A stretch of DNA of 64,000 nucleotides, from positions 124,001 to 188,000 of the forward strand of contig NZ_CAJXST010000005.1 of NCBI RefSeq assembly GCF_913061305.1. Direction: 5' to 3'. Positions 57,218-64,000 of the stretch are shown one piece after another. A program made the position numbers and the translations under genes. This DNA is from an uncultured Porticoccus sp. Lineage in GTDB: Bacteria; Pseudomonadota; Gammaproteobacteria; Pseudomonadales; Porticoccaceae. Position 1 is the first letter of the stretch, and each line of letters starts with the position of its first letter. The notes beneath the pieces are model-generated. The model was not told where the DNA came from, ran no database searches, and saw nothing but the letters and a program-made list of their open reading frames with translations.

Positions 57218-58120
57218 ATGCAGGATAAAACAGTATTGGTGACTGGTGCCACCGGGTTTATCGGCAGCCGGTTCTGCCGTGAGGCCCTCTCCAGGGGTGC
57301 TCGGGTAATCGGTCTAAGCCGGGATGCGCAACAGGCACAGAAAAAACTCCCCGGCGTCGAGTTTGTTGAGAACCTTGACGTTCTGTCTCCGGAACAACCC
57401 ATCGACTATATCGTCAATCTGGCCGGTGAACCGCTGGTTGCCGGTCGCTGGAATGACCGGCGCAAACAGGCCTTCATGGACAGCAGGGTTGGCACTACCA
57501 ACCGGTTATTTGAGCATTTTAAGAAAGCATCTGCACCACCTTCGGTATTGGTCAGTGGTTCCGCCGTAGGCTATTACGGCCCTCACCAGGACGAGCCGCT
57601 GGGGGAGGATGGCGCTCAGCACGATTGTTTTGCCAGCCGTCTTTGTCTGGAATGGGAACAGAGCGCCTCACAGTTTGCTGCGCTGGGAACCCGGATATGC
57701 TATCTGCGGACCGGCATTGTCCTGGGGGCAGGCGGTGGCGCACTGAGCCGAATGCTGTTGCCTTTCCGCATGGGGCTGGGCGGCCGCCTGGGTTCTGGAA
57801 AACAGTGGATGCCCTGGATTCATATAGCCGATGAAGTGGCGATCATTTTTCATTGCCTGGAACAATCCACCATGCAGGGAGCGGTCAACGCCACGGCCCC
57901 GAATCCGGTGACGAATCGTCAATTTACTGCGGCGCTCGGTTCGGCGCTGCACCGTCCAACCATCTTCCCCATGCCGGGGCCCGTGGCAATACTGCTGTTT
58001 GGTGAAATGGCCAAGGAGTTATTGCTGACGGGGCAGCGGGCGTGTCCACGAAAACTGCTCGAGTGCGGCTATTCCTTCCGTTTTGCCGAACTGGATAAAG
58101 CGCTTGGGGATATTGTCTAG
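57218..58120 (+). CDS. TIGR01777-type NAD-dependent epimerase/dehydratase family protein
   Basis: A 300-residue extended-SDR protein. Cofactor motif VLVTGATGFIGSRFCREAL. The family signature NLAGEPLVAGRWNDRRKQ and the C-terminal DUF1731-like part (RACPRKLLECGYSFRF) identify the SulA/YfcH group of unknown substrate. It converges on the ThpR gene, with a 4-base overlap. Confidence 0.92.
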   Translation: MQDKTVLVTGATGFIGSRFCREALSRGARVIGLSRDAQQAQKKLPGVEFVENLDVLSPEQPIDYIVNLAGEPLVAGRWNDRRKQAFMDSRVGTTNRLFEHFKKASAPPSVLVSGSAVGYYGPHQDEPLGEDGAQHDCFASRLCLEWEQSASQFAALGTRICYLRTGIVLGAGGGALSRMLLPFRMGLGGRLGSGKQWMPWIHIADEVAIIFHCLEQSTMQGAVNATAPNPVTNRQFTAALGSALHRPTIFPMPGPVAILLFGEMAKELLLTGQRACPRKLLECGYSFRFAELDKALGDIV

Positions 58121-58635
58121 CACAGGTTAGCTGTCGACAGGGGGCTGTACAAAGGTCCGCTGGCTGTCAGTTGACTCTGAAACAGGACTATCTGCCTAAC
58201 GGGTAAACAAATGTCGATTTCCAGGTCGATTTTTGTAACTGATGTTCGGGCGACTTTCCCCAGCGTAATGTGCGGCCTGAATCCCCGTTGAACCGATTCA
58301 AAGCCGCCGGCAGCCAGTGACGTGGAAAGCTGCTGATACAGTGCCATTAATGATGTCGAATATTCGGGAATGGCGGCAATAGTCCGACTTTCTCTAGCGG
58401 GAAACCGCTCGATAGCTTTCAGTGATAATTCAAATTTTTTAACGCGGAGGGCTTGGACGATCTGTACGGCAACGGCGGTCTGCTCGACTGTTTGCTCCCC
58501 GAGAAACCTCAACGTTAGATGGCGGCGTTGTGCGGGTACCCGGTTAGAATTGGCATCGCTCAACCGTTGCTGGCAAATGTCATCCAGGAGTTGATTCACT
58601 GTTTTAGTCAGTGTCAGGGCGATAAACAGTCGCAC
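58117..58635 (-). CDS. thpR: RNA 2',3'-cyclic phosphodiesterase
   Basis: A 172-residue 2H phosphoesterase. The two catalytic HxTx motifs are HLTL (about residues 39-42) and HITL (about 121-124). The opening RLFIALTLTKTVNQLLDDI and the length fit the ThpR/LigT family. It hydrolyses 2',3'-cyclic phosphates on RNA; the biological role is still debated. It follows queD on the same strand. Confidence 0.92.
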   Translation of the reverse strand: MRLFIALTLTKTVNQLLDDICQQRLSDANSNRVPAQRRHLTLRFLGEQTVEQTAVAVQIVQALRVKKFELSLKAIERFPARESRTIAAIPEYSTSLMALYQQLSTSLAAGGFESVQRGFRPHITLGKVARTSVTKIDLEIDICLPVRQIVLFQSQLTASGPLYSPLSTANLC

Positions 58636-58647
58636 AGGATTACCAAC

Positions 58648-59019
58648 TCAGTCGCCGCAGTAAATGCAGCCGGAGGTGCAGGTTTCACGAACCTCGATTT
58701 TGCTCAGCAGGGGGAGGGTGGGTTTTAACCGTGCCCAGATCCACCGTGCGATATTTTCACTGGTAGGGTTTTCCAGTCCGTCGATTTCGTTGAGATAATG
58801 ATGATCGAGTTGGTCATAGACCGGTTTGAAGTAATCTTTCAGATCGCCAAAATCCATTACCCAACCGGTTTTGTCGCCGACGGTGCCGTCAAGATAAAGT
58901 CTGATATGGTAAGAGTGCCCGTGCAGCCGACCACATTTATGTCCCTCTGCCACATTGGGTAGAAGGTGTGCCGCCTCAAAGGTAAATTCCTTGAAAATTT
59001 CCATGGGTATGCCGGTCAT
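58648..59019 (-). CDS. queD: 6-carboxy-tetrahydropterin synthase
   Basis: A 123-residue queuosine/preQ0 pathway enzyme. Zinc-binding and catalytic residues are in [10 protein letters not shown] and [11 protein letters not shown], and the C-terminus has [11 protein letters not shown] with the catalytic Glu. It converts dihydroneopterin triphosphate to the carboxy-pterin. Start ATG 59019 or 59004 (MEIFKEF); neither has a strong ribosome site. Confidence 0.95.
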   Translation of the reverse strand: MTGIPMEIFKEFTFEAAHLLPNVAEGHKCGRLHGHSYHIRLYLDGTVGDKTGWVMDFGDLKDYFKPVYDQLDHHYLNEIDGLENPTSENIARWIWARLKPTLPLLSKIEVRETCTSGCIYCGD

Positions 59020-59083
59020 TTAAAAAGTTGGCCTATGGTAATTTGCAGATCTTCCCTTGTACACAAACCAGTGACTGAAATGT

Positions 59084-59111
59084 TTGACACCGACCGATAT
59101 TTCGGTAGAAT
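59084..59111 (+). promoter_or_regulatory. Promoter of the tRNA-Val/tRNA-Asp unit
   Basis: TTGACA (59084-59089), a 16-base spacer, TAGAAT (59106-59111), then GCGCC. It has a near-consensus -35 and the GC-rich discriminator of stable-RNA promoters. Confidence 0.78.
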
Positions 59112-59128
59112 GCGCCTCTCTCTGAGGA

Positions 59129-59204
59129 GGGTGGTTAGCTCAGTTGGTAGAGCGACGGCCTTACAAGCCGTAGGTCACAGGTTCGACCCCTGTACCACCC
59201 ACCA
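59129..59204 (+). tRNA. tRNA-Val (TAC)
   Basis: A 76-base cloverleaf with encoded CCA. Acceptor GGGTGGT/ACCACCC, D arm GCTCAGTTGGTAGAGC, anticodon stem ACGGC/GCCGT with loop CTTACAA (anticodon TAC), and T arm GGTTCGACCCC. It is co-transcribed with tRNA-Asp 20 bases downstream. Confidence 0.96.
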
Positions 59205-59224
59205 GTGTAAAAGTAGCATTTTGC

Positions 59225-59301
59225 GGACCGGTAGTTCAGCTGGTTAGAATGCCGGCCTGTCACGCCGGAGGTCGCGGGTTCGAGTCCCGTCCGGTCCGCC
59301 A
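59225..59301 (+). tRNA. tRNA-Asp (GTC)
   Basis: A 77-base cloverleaf with encoded CCA. Acceptor GGACCGG/CCGGTCC, discriminator G, D arm GTTCAGCTGGTTAGAAT, anticodon loop CTGTCAC (GTC) and T arm GGTTCGAGTCC. Its 3' end is repeated in degenerate form at 59448-59472. Confidence 0.96.
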
Positions 59302-59313
59302 TATTTTAAAAAG

Positions 59314-59336
59314 CCACCCACCCGGGTGGTTTTTTT
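59314..59336 (+). terminator. Terminator of the tRNA-Val/tRNA-Asp unit
   Basis: CCACCC (59314-59319) pairs with GGGTGG (59324-59329) around ACCC, followed by seven T residues. Confidence 0.85.
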
Positions 59337-59344
59337 ATGGGAAG

Positions 59345-59472
59345 AGATTTCAGGGACGAGAACCCGCGAAGCGGTTCGACCGATTGGCGCAGCCAATCAG
59401 GGCGCCGGAGGAACGACGGCGGGGTTTACCCCGAGCGCCCCTGGGCGCGAGTCAGTCCGGTCTGGTCCGCCA
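59345..59472 (+). repeat. Structured element ending in a degenerate tRNA-Asp 3' end
   Basis: A GC-rich stretch of stacked hairpins. GAACCCGC/GCGGTTC (59360-59377), perfect GATTGGC/GCCAATC (59382-59398), and an outer GGGCGC/GCGCCC (59400-59440) enclosing GGGG-TTTA-CCCC. It then runs into GAGTCAGTCCGGTCTGGTCC-type sequence at 59448-59472, which repeats the tRNA-Asp T-arm/acceptor 3' strand with changes. No frame is convincing. It resembles short tRNA-linked repeats, but the family is not recognised. 59473-59724 shows nothing further. Confidence 0.6.
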
Positions 59473-59724
59473 TTATTATAGGGTTTATGAGGTTTTCAGA
59501 GAGATAGATAGGCTCCCCCCCATTTACCCACCACGACTTAAAAGGGCTTGCAGCAATGTTGGCCCTTTTTTGTTCCCTTTTAAAACCTAACTCCTGGCAG
59601 TCAGTGGTCATATTCCAACCAGCACAAAAACGTGGTCATGGTGAGTGATCCGGAGTCTTTTGAGTGCTTCGTGAAAAGCATGTTGTTGCGGCTTCTAACT
59701 AGTCATCAGAAATGGCGGAGAGTT

Positions 59725-59892
59725 TCAGTCAGCCTCTTTTTCTACAAGCCAACTCCTGAGTACCTCAACCTCCGCCGGGGCGTCAATCGCCAAATTGAAC
59801 TGCCGACCATCCAGTCCAAACTCAATTCGCACTAGGCCGTCAGCAGTGTTAGGAATCAAAGTCTCGCCTGACCTTCTTTTGATCTTTAGCAT
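59725..59892 (-). CDS. Divergent CsrA/RsmA-family RNA-binding protein
   Basis: A 55-residue protein on the minus strand, missed by length-limited gene finding. It starts MLKIKRRSGETLI and continues GQ-like core residues (LDGRQFNLAIDAPAEVEVLR), the layout of CsrA. The RNA-contact Arg6/Arg7 are present and Arg44 is kept (R46), but the His before it is Leu, and an inserted two residues lie in the first loop (PNTADG). A perfect AAGGAGG sits 7 bases before the ATG. It probably binds GGA motifs in leaders, with altered specificity (inference). Confidence 0.8.
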   Translation of the reverse strand: MLKIKRRSGETLIPNTADGLVRIEFGLDGRQFNLAIDAPAEVEVLRSWLVEKEAD

Positions 59893-59940
59893 GTAAATAC
59901 CTCCTTGTATTAGCTAAAGCTATTGACCTGCCCCCGGTAT

Positions 59941-60312
59941 TTAATCCAACATCAGCTCGCCGATCGGGTCGATATGATGCAGGGCATTATGTTTGCTCTG
60001 ATATACCCGGATATGATTGGGGGTGATCAATAATACCTTGCCTTCTGACAGGCCGACATAACCCGCCTCATGTTCCTGCATGATTTGATTGTTTGACCAG
60101 GCAAGCTGTTGTTCTGTCGGTAACTCGACATAGGCCATACAGCCGCTACCTAACGGGTCAAAGAAGGAATCCAGTGAACGGTAAAGGGCAATGGCATCCG
60201 GCTTTAGAATCAAGGTTAGTCCATCCCTGAGCTCCAGCGCCTCGGCGGCTTCGCCGCTTTCCAATTCGATCAGCCGCCGGTTTTGAATAATATCAGAGTT
60301 AGAAAGTAGCAT
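59941..60312 (-). CDS. Protein of unknown function, 123 residues
   Basis: A soluble protein without signal peptide or membrane segment. Alternating strands (LTLILKPDAIALYRSL, KVLLITPNHIRVYQSK) suggest a small beta-rich fold. I do not recognise the family. It lies between DUF4202 (9 bases upstream) and the CsrA-like gene (48 bases downstream), all on the minus strand, so the three may be one transcript. Confidence 0.55.
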   Translation of the reverse strand: MLLSNSDIIQNRRLIELESGEAAEALELRDGLTLILKPDAIALYRSLDSFFDPLGSGCMAYVELPTEQQLAWSNNQIMQEHEAGYVGLSEGKVLLITPNHIRVYQSKHNALHHIDPIGELMLD

Positions 60313-60321
60313 AAGGAGTTT

Positions 60322-60969
60322 TTAATTTATTAAAGCTTTCTTGAGAAGCACCTGCAGATGCTTGGGTAGTTCATCCAGCATGGCCAGCGCCTGTTTATGT
60401 CCACTCTCTGACATTTTATCCCAGGTGCGGGTGATGATGCGCATCCATTTCTCCAGGTCGTAATCTGTGTGTTCCTGATAAAACGGCTCCAGGTAACGCT
60501 GCAGGAACACTAGGCAGGCTGCGTTCTCCATAAGCTGTGTAACAGCGTCTTGCTTGATTTGCTTCTTGCTGAGAATAGATTTTATGGCCGCGCAATCCTG
60601 TTCATTATAGCCGTTTTCTGTCATCAGTTCGGCGGTGCGCTCGCCGTGAAATCGCCCGCAGGCTTGGCGCCAGCGGTAATAGCCGGATCGACCTTCAGGG
60701 TACTCATCACGCGGGATGGTCCAGCGTTCGATATGCTGTGCCCGGCAGGCGATCTGTGCCAATTCCGAAGGCTGTTCCTCCAGGCGAAACAGCCATTGAC
60801 TCATGCGAATACTGTAGGCCAGCTCTTTCGGCAACGATTCGCCGTCTAGTGTTTCCCGGCGCGGGTCGGCGCTGTTGGCATGGTCGATCGCTGCCAGCAG
60901 CCGCGCCAGACTGGAGTCAGCAGCCGGCGTTACCGGGTAATCAATGATATTGGTGTCAGGTTTCTTCAT
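60322..60969 (-). CDS. DUF4202 family protein
   Basis: A 215-residue soluble protein. Segments IDHANSADPRRETLDGESLP and ELAYSIRMSQWLFRL, then WTIPRDEYPEGRSGYYRWR, match DUF4202, an alpha-helical family of unknown function often found near sulfur-assimilation genes elsewhere. ATG 60969 begins MKKPDTN; the frame extends to 61053 without support. Confidence 0.82.
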   Translation of the reverse strand: MKKPDTNIIDYPVTPAADSSLARLLAAIDHANSADPRRETLDGESLPKELAYSIRMSQWLFRLEEQPSELAQIACRAQHIERWTIPRDEYPEGRSGYYRWRQACGRFHGERTAELMTENGYNEQDCAAIKSILSKKQIKQDAVTQLMENAACLVFLQRYLEPFYQEHTDYDLEKWMRIITRTWDKMSESGHKQALAMLDELPKHLQVLLKKALIN

Positions 60970-61308
60970 AGTCTGATTATGCCGGACAAAAGCCGTGCAG
61001 GTGGCCGATTGACGTTGCCGTGGCGCTTCATAGTAGCAAGGCCCATATCCCACTAGCGTTTCATTGTGATGGACTTATCTTTAACACGCTCAGGCTCTTG
61101 TTCAACCGGCGGCGAATCAGCGTGGCTGTTTTGCTGTTAAGTCGTCGCTATTATCTATCGAGCCCACTGTCCAGCTTATGCACGATGTGTCTACCCTGCA
61201 GCGGTATATTTACTGACTAACTGAAAGTAACCGGTCTTCAAGGTAACGTGGATCAGCTGGGCTTTAATTTAGTCGGCTCTGACTGCACCAACCCGATCGG
61301 CATGGGCG

Positions 61309-61647
61309 TCATGCCCCTGTAGTTCCAGGATGGCACAGTCCGACACGGTAGTGCTCAAGGCTGATTCCGCCATAAATCGTGGAAGTGGTGCAATGGGCCT
61401 TGGCCGTACTGTCACCACGTGCCAGCTTACGCTTGAGACGCGCCACTTCCTCATCTGTGGATTTGCCGGCACCATCAAAAGCCTCGCGACCTTCGACTTC
61501 TGATCCGCGCTTCCAGCGCATCAGCAAATTGGACGCAATACCCAACTCTCGGGCAACCTGAGTACAACTAACACCCAGCTGACGGATTTGCCCAATTGCT
61601 CCTCGCTTGAACCCGGGGCTGTGTTTTCTTCCCTTCGACAGAAACAC
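61309..61647 (-). mobile_element. Truncated IS3-family transposase (OrfA) remnant
   Basis: The first 70 or so residues are an IS3 OrfA: FKRGAIGQIRQLGVSCTQVA, LGIASNLLMRWKR and DEEVARLKRKLAR. After that the sequence jumps to STIYGGISLEHYRVGL, a stretch that looks like late OrfB sequence, so the middle of the element has been lost. The flanks 60970-61308 and 61648-61837 contain only debris. It lies immediately downstream of ilvD. Confidence 0.75.
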
Positions 61648-61837
61648 TCCTTTTGCCCATTATCGGGCTTCTTTGAAGTGTCCGTAAATTGGTGTAGAAC
61701 CCGTTCTGTTTTGGGTGTGGTGTGTTGCTTTAGAGGCTTTATTGTTTAACCGCTACCGTTTGTTGCGGGAGCGAAACGGACAAGGTTTACTCGCATTCAC
61801 GGCATAACTGCAAGCGACTAGAACTGGCCGGTTTATA

Positions 61838-63511
61838 TCACAGATCTTTGTCGGTGACGGCGCCTTCTGAAGCCGATGATACGGTTTTAGCAAATTTGGC
61901 CAGTACGCCCCGGGTGTAGCGTGGCGGTGGTGCTTGCCACTGTGTCAAGCGTCCCTGAATGTCCGATTCGGATATATTGAGGCTGACCCGAGCATTATCC
62001 GCATCAATGGTAATCTCGTCGCCATTTTCGATAATGGCAATCGGCCCGCCGTCCATCGCTTCCGGTGTTATGTGGCCCACCACAAAACCGTGACTGCCAC
62101 CGGAGAAGCGACCGTCGGTTATCAGCGCCACATCGTTGCCCAGGCCTTTGCCCATGACTGCGGAGGTAGGGCTGAGCATTTCCCGCATGCCCGGTCCGCC
62201 TCGCGGCCCTTCATAACGGATTACGATCACATCACCTTTTATCACGATGCCGCCCAGTATGGCCTCCAAGGCTTCTTCCTCGGAGTTGAACACTCGTGCT
62301 GTTCCGGTAAATGTCAGGCCTTCTTTTCCGGTGATTTTTGCCACGGCACCGTCTGGTGCCAGATTACCCCTGAGCACCACCAGGTGACTGCTGTCTTTAA
62401 TGGCATTGTCAAAGCCGTGAACAATGTCCTGTTCTACCGGGTATGGCTTAATATCCGCTAAGTTTTCTCCCAGGGTTTTACCGGTGACGGTCAGGCAGTC
62501 GCCATGGAGCAGGCCTTTATCCAGCAGCATTTTCATCAAGGGTTGAATACCACCAATGGCGATCAATTCAGACATCATGTATTTACCGCTGGGGCGCAAG
62601 TCAGCGAGCACGGGAACCTTTTTGCCGATCCGAACAAAGTCATTCAGAGTCAGTTCCACATCAACGGCGTGCGCCATGGCCAACAAGTGCAACACGGCAT
62701 TGGTGGAACCACCCAGTGCAATGATGACGGTAATGGCATTTTCAAATGCCTTGTGAGTCATGATGTCGGTGGGTTTGATGTCACGCTCTAGTAACGATAG
62801 AACCGCGGCTCCGGCACGACGGCTATCTTCCGATTTGGAAGACGACACCGCTTCCTGTGACGAGCTGTCCGGCAGGCTCATGCCCAGTGCCTCAATCGCG
62901 GCAGCCATGGTGTTCGCCGTATACATGCCACCGCAGGATCCCGGACCGGGTATGGCGGTCTCCTCGATCTGTTTGACTTCAATCGTTGAAAGGTCACCGC
63001 GGGCATGCTGACCGACGGCTTCGAATACCGAGATAATATCAGTATGGTGTTTGCCTGGTTTTATGGTGCCACCGTAAACAAAGACCGATGGACGGTTGAG
63101 ACGGGCCAGCCCGATAAGGCAGCCGGGCATATTTTTATCGCAACCGCCAATGGCCACAAGCCCATCGAAGCCTTCGCAGCCGGCTACCGTCTCGATAGAA
63201 TCGGCAATCACTTCTCGTGACACCAAAGAATATTTCATGCCCTCGGTGCCGTTTGAGATACCATCGGATATGGTGATGGTGTTAAAGATAACGCCTTTGC
63301 CGCCGGCCTTGTCAGCGCCATGGCAGGCTTCATCCGCCAGTTCTTTGATATGCATATTGCAGGGCGTGACCATACTCCACGTCGATGCGATGCCGATCTG
63401 GGGTTTTTTAAAATCATCATCGTTGAAACCCACTGCCCGAAGCATGGCTCTGGCGGGTGCTTTTTCAATACCGTCGACCACTTTGAAGGAGTGCTTGCGT
63501 TTGTCAGTCAT
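61838..63511 (-). CDS. ilvD: Dihydroxy-acid dehydratase
   Basis: A 557-residue Fe-S enzyme of branched-chain amino acid synthesis. Cluster cysteines are in the first-third (CDKNMPGCL, and [13 protein letters not shown]), followed by [14 protein letters not shown] and [16 protein letters not shown] near the C-terminus. ATG 63511 begins [14 protein letters not shown]; the frame runs open to 63709 but the extra 66 residues are not family-like. No strong ribosome site is seen. Confidence 0.95.
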   Translation of the reverse strand: MTDKRKHSFKVVDGIEKAPARAMLRAVGFNDDDFKKPQIGIASTWSMVTPCNMHIKELADEACHGADKAGGKGVIFNTITISDGISNGTEGMKYSLVSREVIADSIETVAGCEGFDGLVAIGGCDKNMPGCLIGLARLNRPSVFVYGGTIKPGKHHTDIISVFEAVGQHARGDLSTIEVKQIEETAIPGPGSCGGMYTANTMAAAIEALGMSLPDSSSQEAVSSSKSEDSRRAGAAVLSLLERDIKPTDIMTHKAFENAITVIIALGGSTNAVLHLLAMAHAVDVELTLNDFVRIGKKVPVLADLRPSGKYMMSELIAIGGIQPLMKMLLDKGLLHGDCLTVTGKTLGENLADIKPYPVEQDIVHGFDNAIKDSSHLVVLRGNLAPDGAVAKITGKEGLTFTGTARVFNSEEEALEAILGGIVIKGDVIVIRYEGPRGGPGMREMLSPTSAVMGKGLGNDVALITDGRFSGGSHGFVVGHITPEAMDGGPIAIIENGDEITIDADNARVSLNISESDIQGRLTQWQAPPPRYTRGVLAKFAKTVSSASEGAVTDKDL

Positions 63512-63602
63512 TTGTTTGTCTGTTTGTGTAGGTTGTTTGCCAGTGTGTATTGGATAAGCTTTGTTAAGTCTCTGGATCTTTTGCCATCCAGTCCTTGTCC
63601 AG

Positions 63603-63865
63603 CTATTCCATACTCGATCGCCTGTCAATTGACATAAGCTGTTCCAGCGTCGCATTGTGCCTTTGATACGCGGAAATATAACTATCGACATCCTTGTTTC
63701 GCCTATCATAAAGCTCTGGCACCGTATCGTTATCTATTTTCTTGAAGATTCGGGCTAACGGTAGGCTTAGAATATTTACCGCATCCTGCCCCAGTTCCAG
63801 AGCAATTCCTGGAGTTCTACCCCGTTTCCACGGACGGTTGTGAAAAGGCTGGAAACTTGGAGATT
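63603..63865 (-). pseudogene. Possible C-terminal remnant of an unidentified gene
   Basis: On the minus strand an open stretch of about 78 residues without a start ends at TAG 63605-63603. It reads ALELGQDAVNILSLPLARIF and [20 protein letters not shown], with a helical C-terminal tail ([14 protein letters not shown]). Composition looks protein-like. I do not recognise it. It may be a decayed gene upstream of ilvD. Confidence 0.35.
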
Positions 63866-63898
63866 AAGCGGTAAAAGTGTTTAGGAATTTCGGGTAAA

Positions 63899-64000
63899 AT
63901 GAAAGCATCGAAGAAAAAACGGGTTTATATTCCCCGCACTCCTTTTAACTTTCGACTTCAACAACCAACAACTTCTTTTACCCTACGAACGCCCGCTCAA
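63899..64000 (+). CDS. Partial gene entering the window end
   Basis: ATG 63899 opens a basic frame (MKASKKKRVYIPRTPFNFRL) that remains open to the end of the window, at least 34 codons. No family can be assigned from this length and no strong ribosome site precedes it. It could be chance. Confidence 0.35.
   Translation, partial: MKASKKKRVYIPRTPFNFRLQQPTTSFTLRTPAQ

Noticed and set aside
59632..59835. Plus-strand 67-residue gene
   Set aside because: It runs opposite to the CsrA-like gene, has no ribosome site or family features, and the minus-strand frame has both.
63512..63709. Longer IlvD N-terminus
   Set aside because: The 66 extra residues are not part of dihydroxy-acid dehydratases, which begin near [14 protein letters not shown].

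Overview
The window reads as one contiguous piece of a gammaproteobacterial chromosome. Three conserved blocks point to a marine-type member related to Pseudomonas, Marinobacter or Cellvibrio: gyrA-pheA-hisC-(tyrA-aroA fusion)-cmk-rpsA-ihfB-lapA-lapB-pyrF; uvrB; and thrS-infC-rpmI-rplT-pheS-pheT-ihfA-merR-tRNA-Pro. The fused TyrA-AroA protein is typical of the Pseudomonas/Cellvibrio side of the class. No species can be named from the sequence alone.

Region 1 (1-10.3 kb) is core metabolism and information processing: the end of gyrA, aromatic amino acid synthesis, ribosomal protein S1, IHF beta, the LapA/LapB lipopolysaccharide-assembly factors, PyrF and a small ComEA-like protein. Clear rho-independent terminators follow rpsA, ihfB and comEA.

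Region 2 (10.3-22.1 kb) is the most interesting part. It is a photo-oxidative (singlet-oxygen) stress regulon built around an ECF sigma factor and a ChrR-type zinc anti-sigma factor, with a photolyase in the same operon. Around them lie a FAD oxidoreductase, DUF1365 and CFA-synthase-like operon, a set comprising a DUF6482-like protein, glutathione peroxidase, a FAD oxidoreductase and a DCC thiol oxidoreductase, and a set comprising DUF2878, a chalcone-isomerase-like protein, a DUF3833 lipoprotein and an SDR. Two intergenic regions each hold a back-to-back pair of sites with the pattern TGATCY, 16 nt, CGTAW, and the four sites together cover all four divergent units. The regulon therefore looks like one sigma-controlled module joining DNA repair, peroxide removal and an uncharacterised membrane-lipid modification.

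Region 3 (22-36 kb) holds FadE, a BioC-like methyltransferase, an internally deleted MBOAT locus, an RND efflux pair, a sulfide-oxidation pair (persulfide dioxygenase-rhodanese and SQR), a PilZ protein, a cytosine-deaminase-like enzyme and a PEP-CTERM-like secreted protein.

Region 4 (36-40 kb) looks like a small island (ferredoxin, AGCS symporter, aminotransferase, IS3 remnant) between tRNA-Asn and a degenerate copy of the 3' half of that tRNA plus its terminator.

Region 5 (40-50.8 kb) is the uvrB and thrS-pheT translation block. The thrS leader carries a hairpin resembling a tRNA-Thr anticodon arm, and infC starts at AUU. Region 6 (50.8-64 kb) has a small secreted Cys/His-rich protein, an MscS/MgtE-like/MgtE trio, galU, a phosphomannomutase, QueD and ThpR, a tRNA-Val/tRNA-Asp pair with a structured repeat behind it, a divergent small CsrA-like gene, DUF4202, IS3 debris and ilvD.
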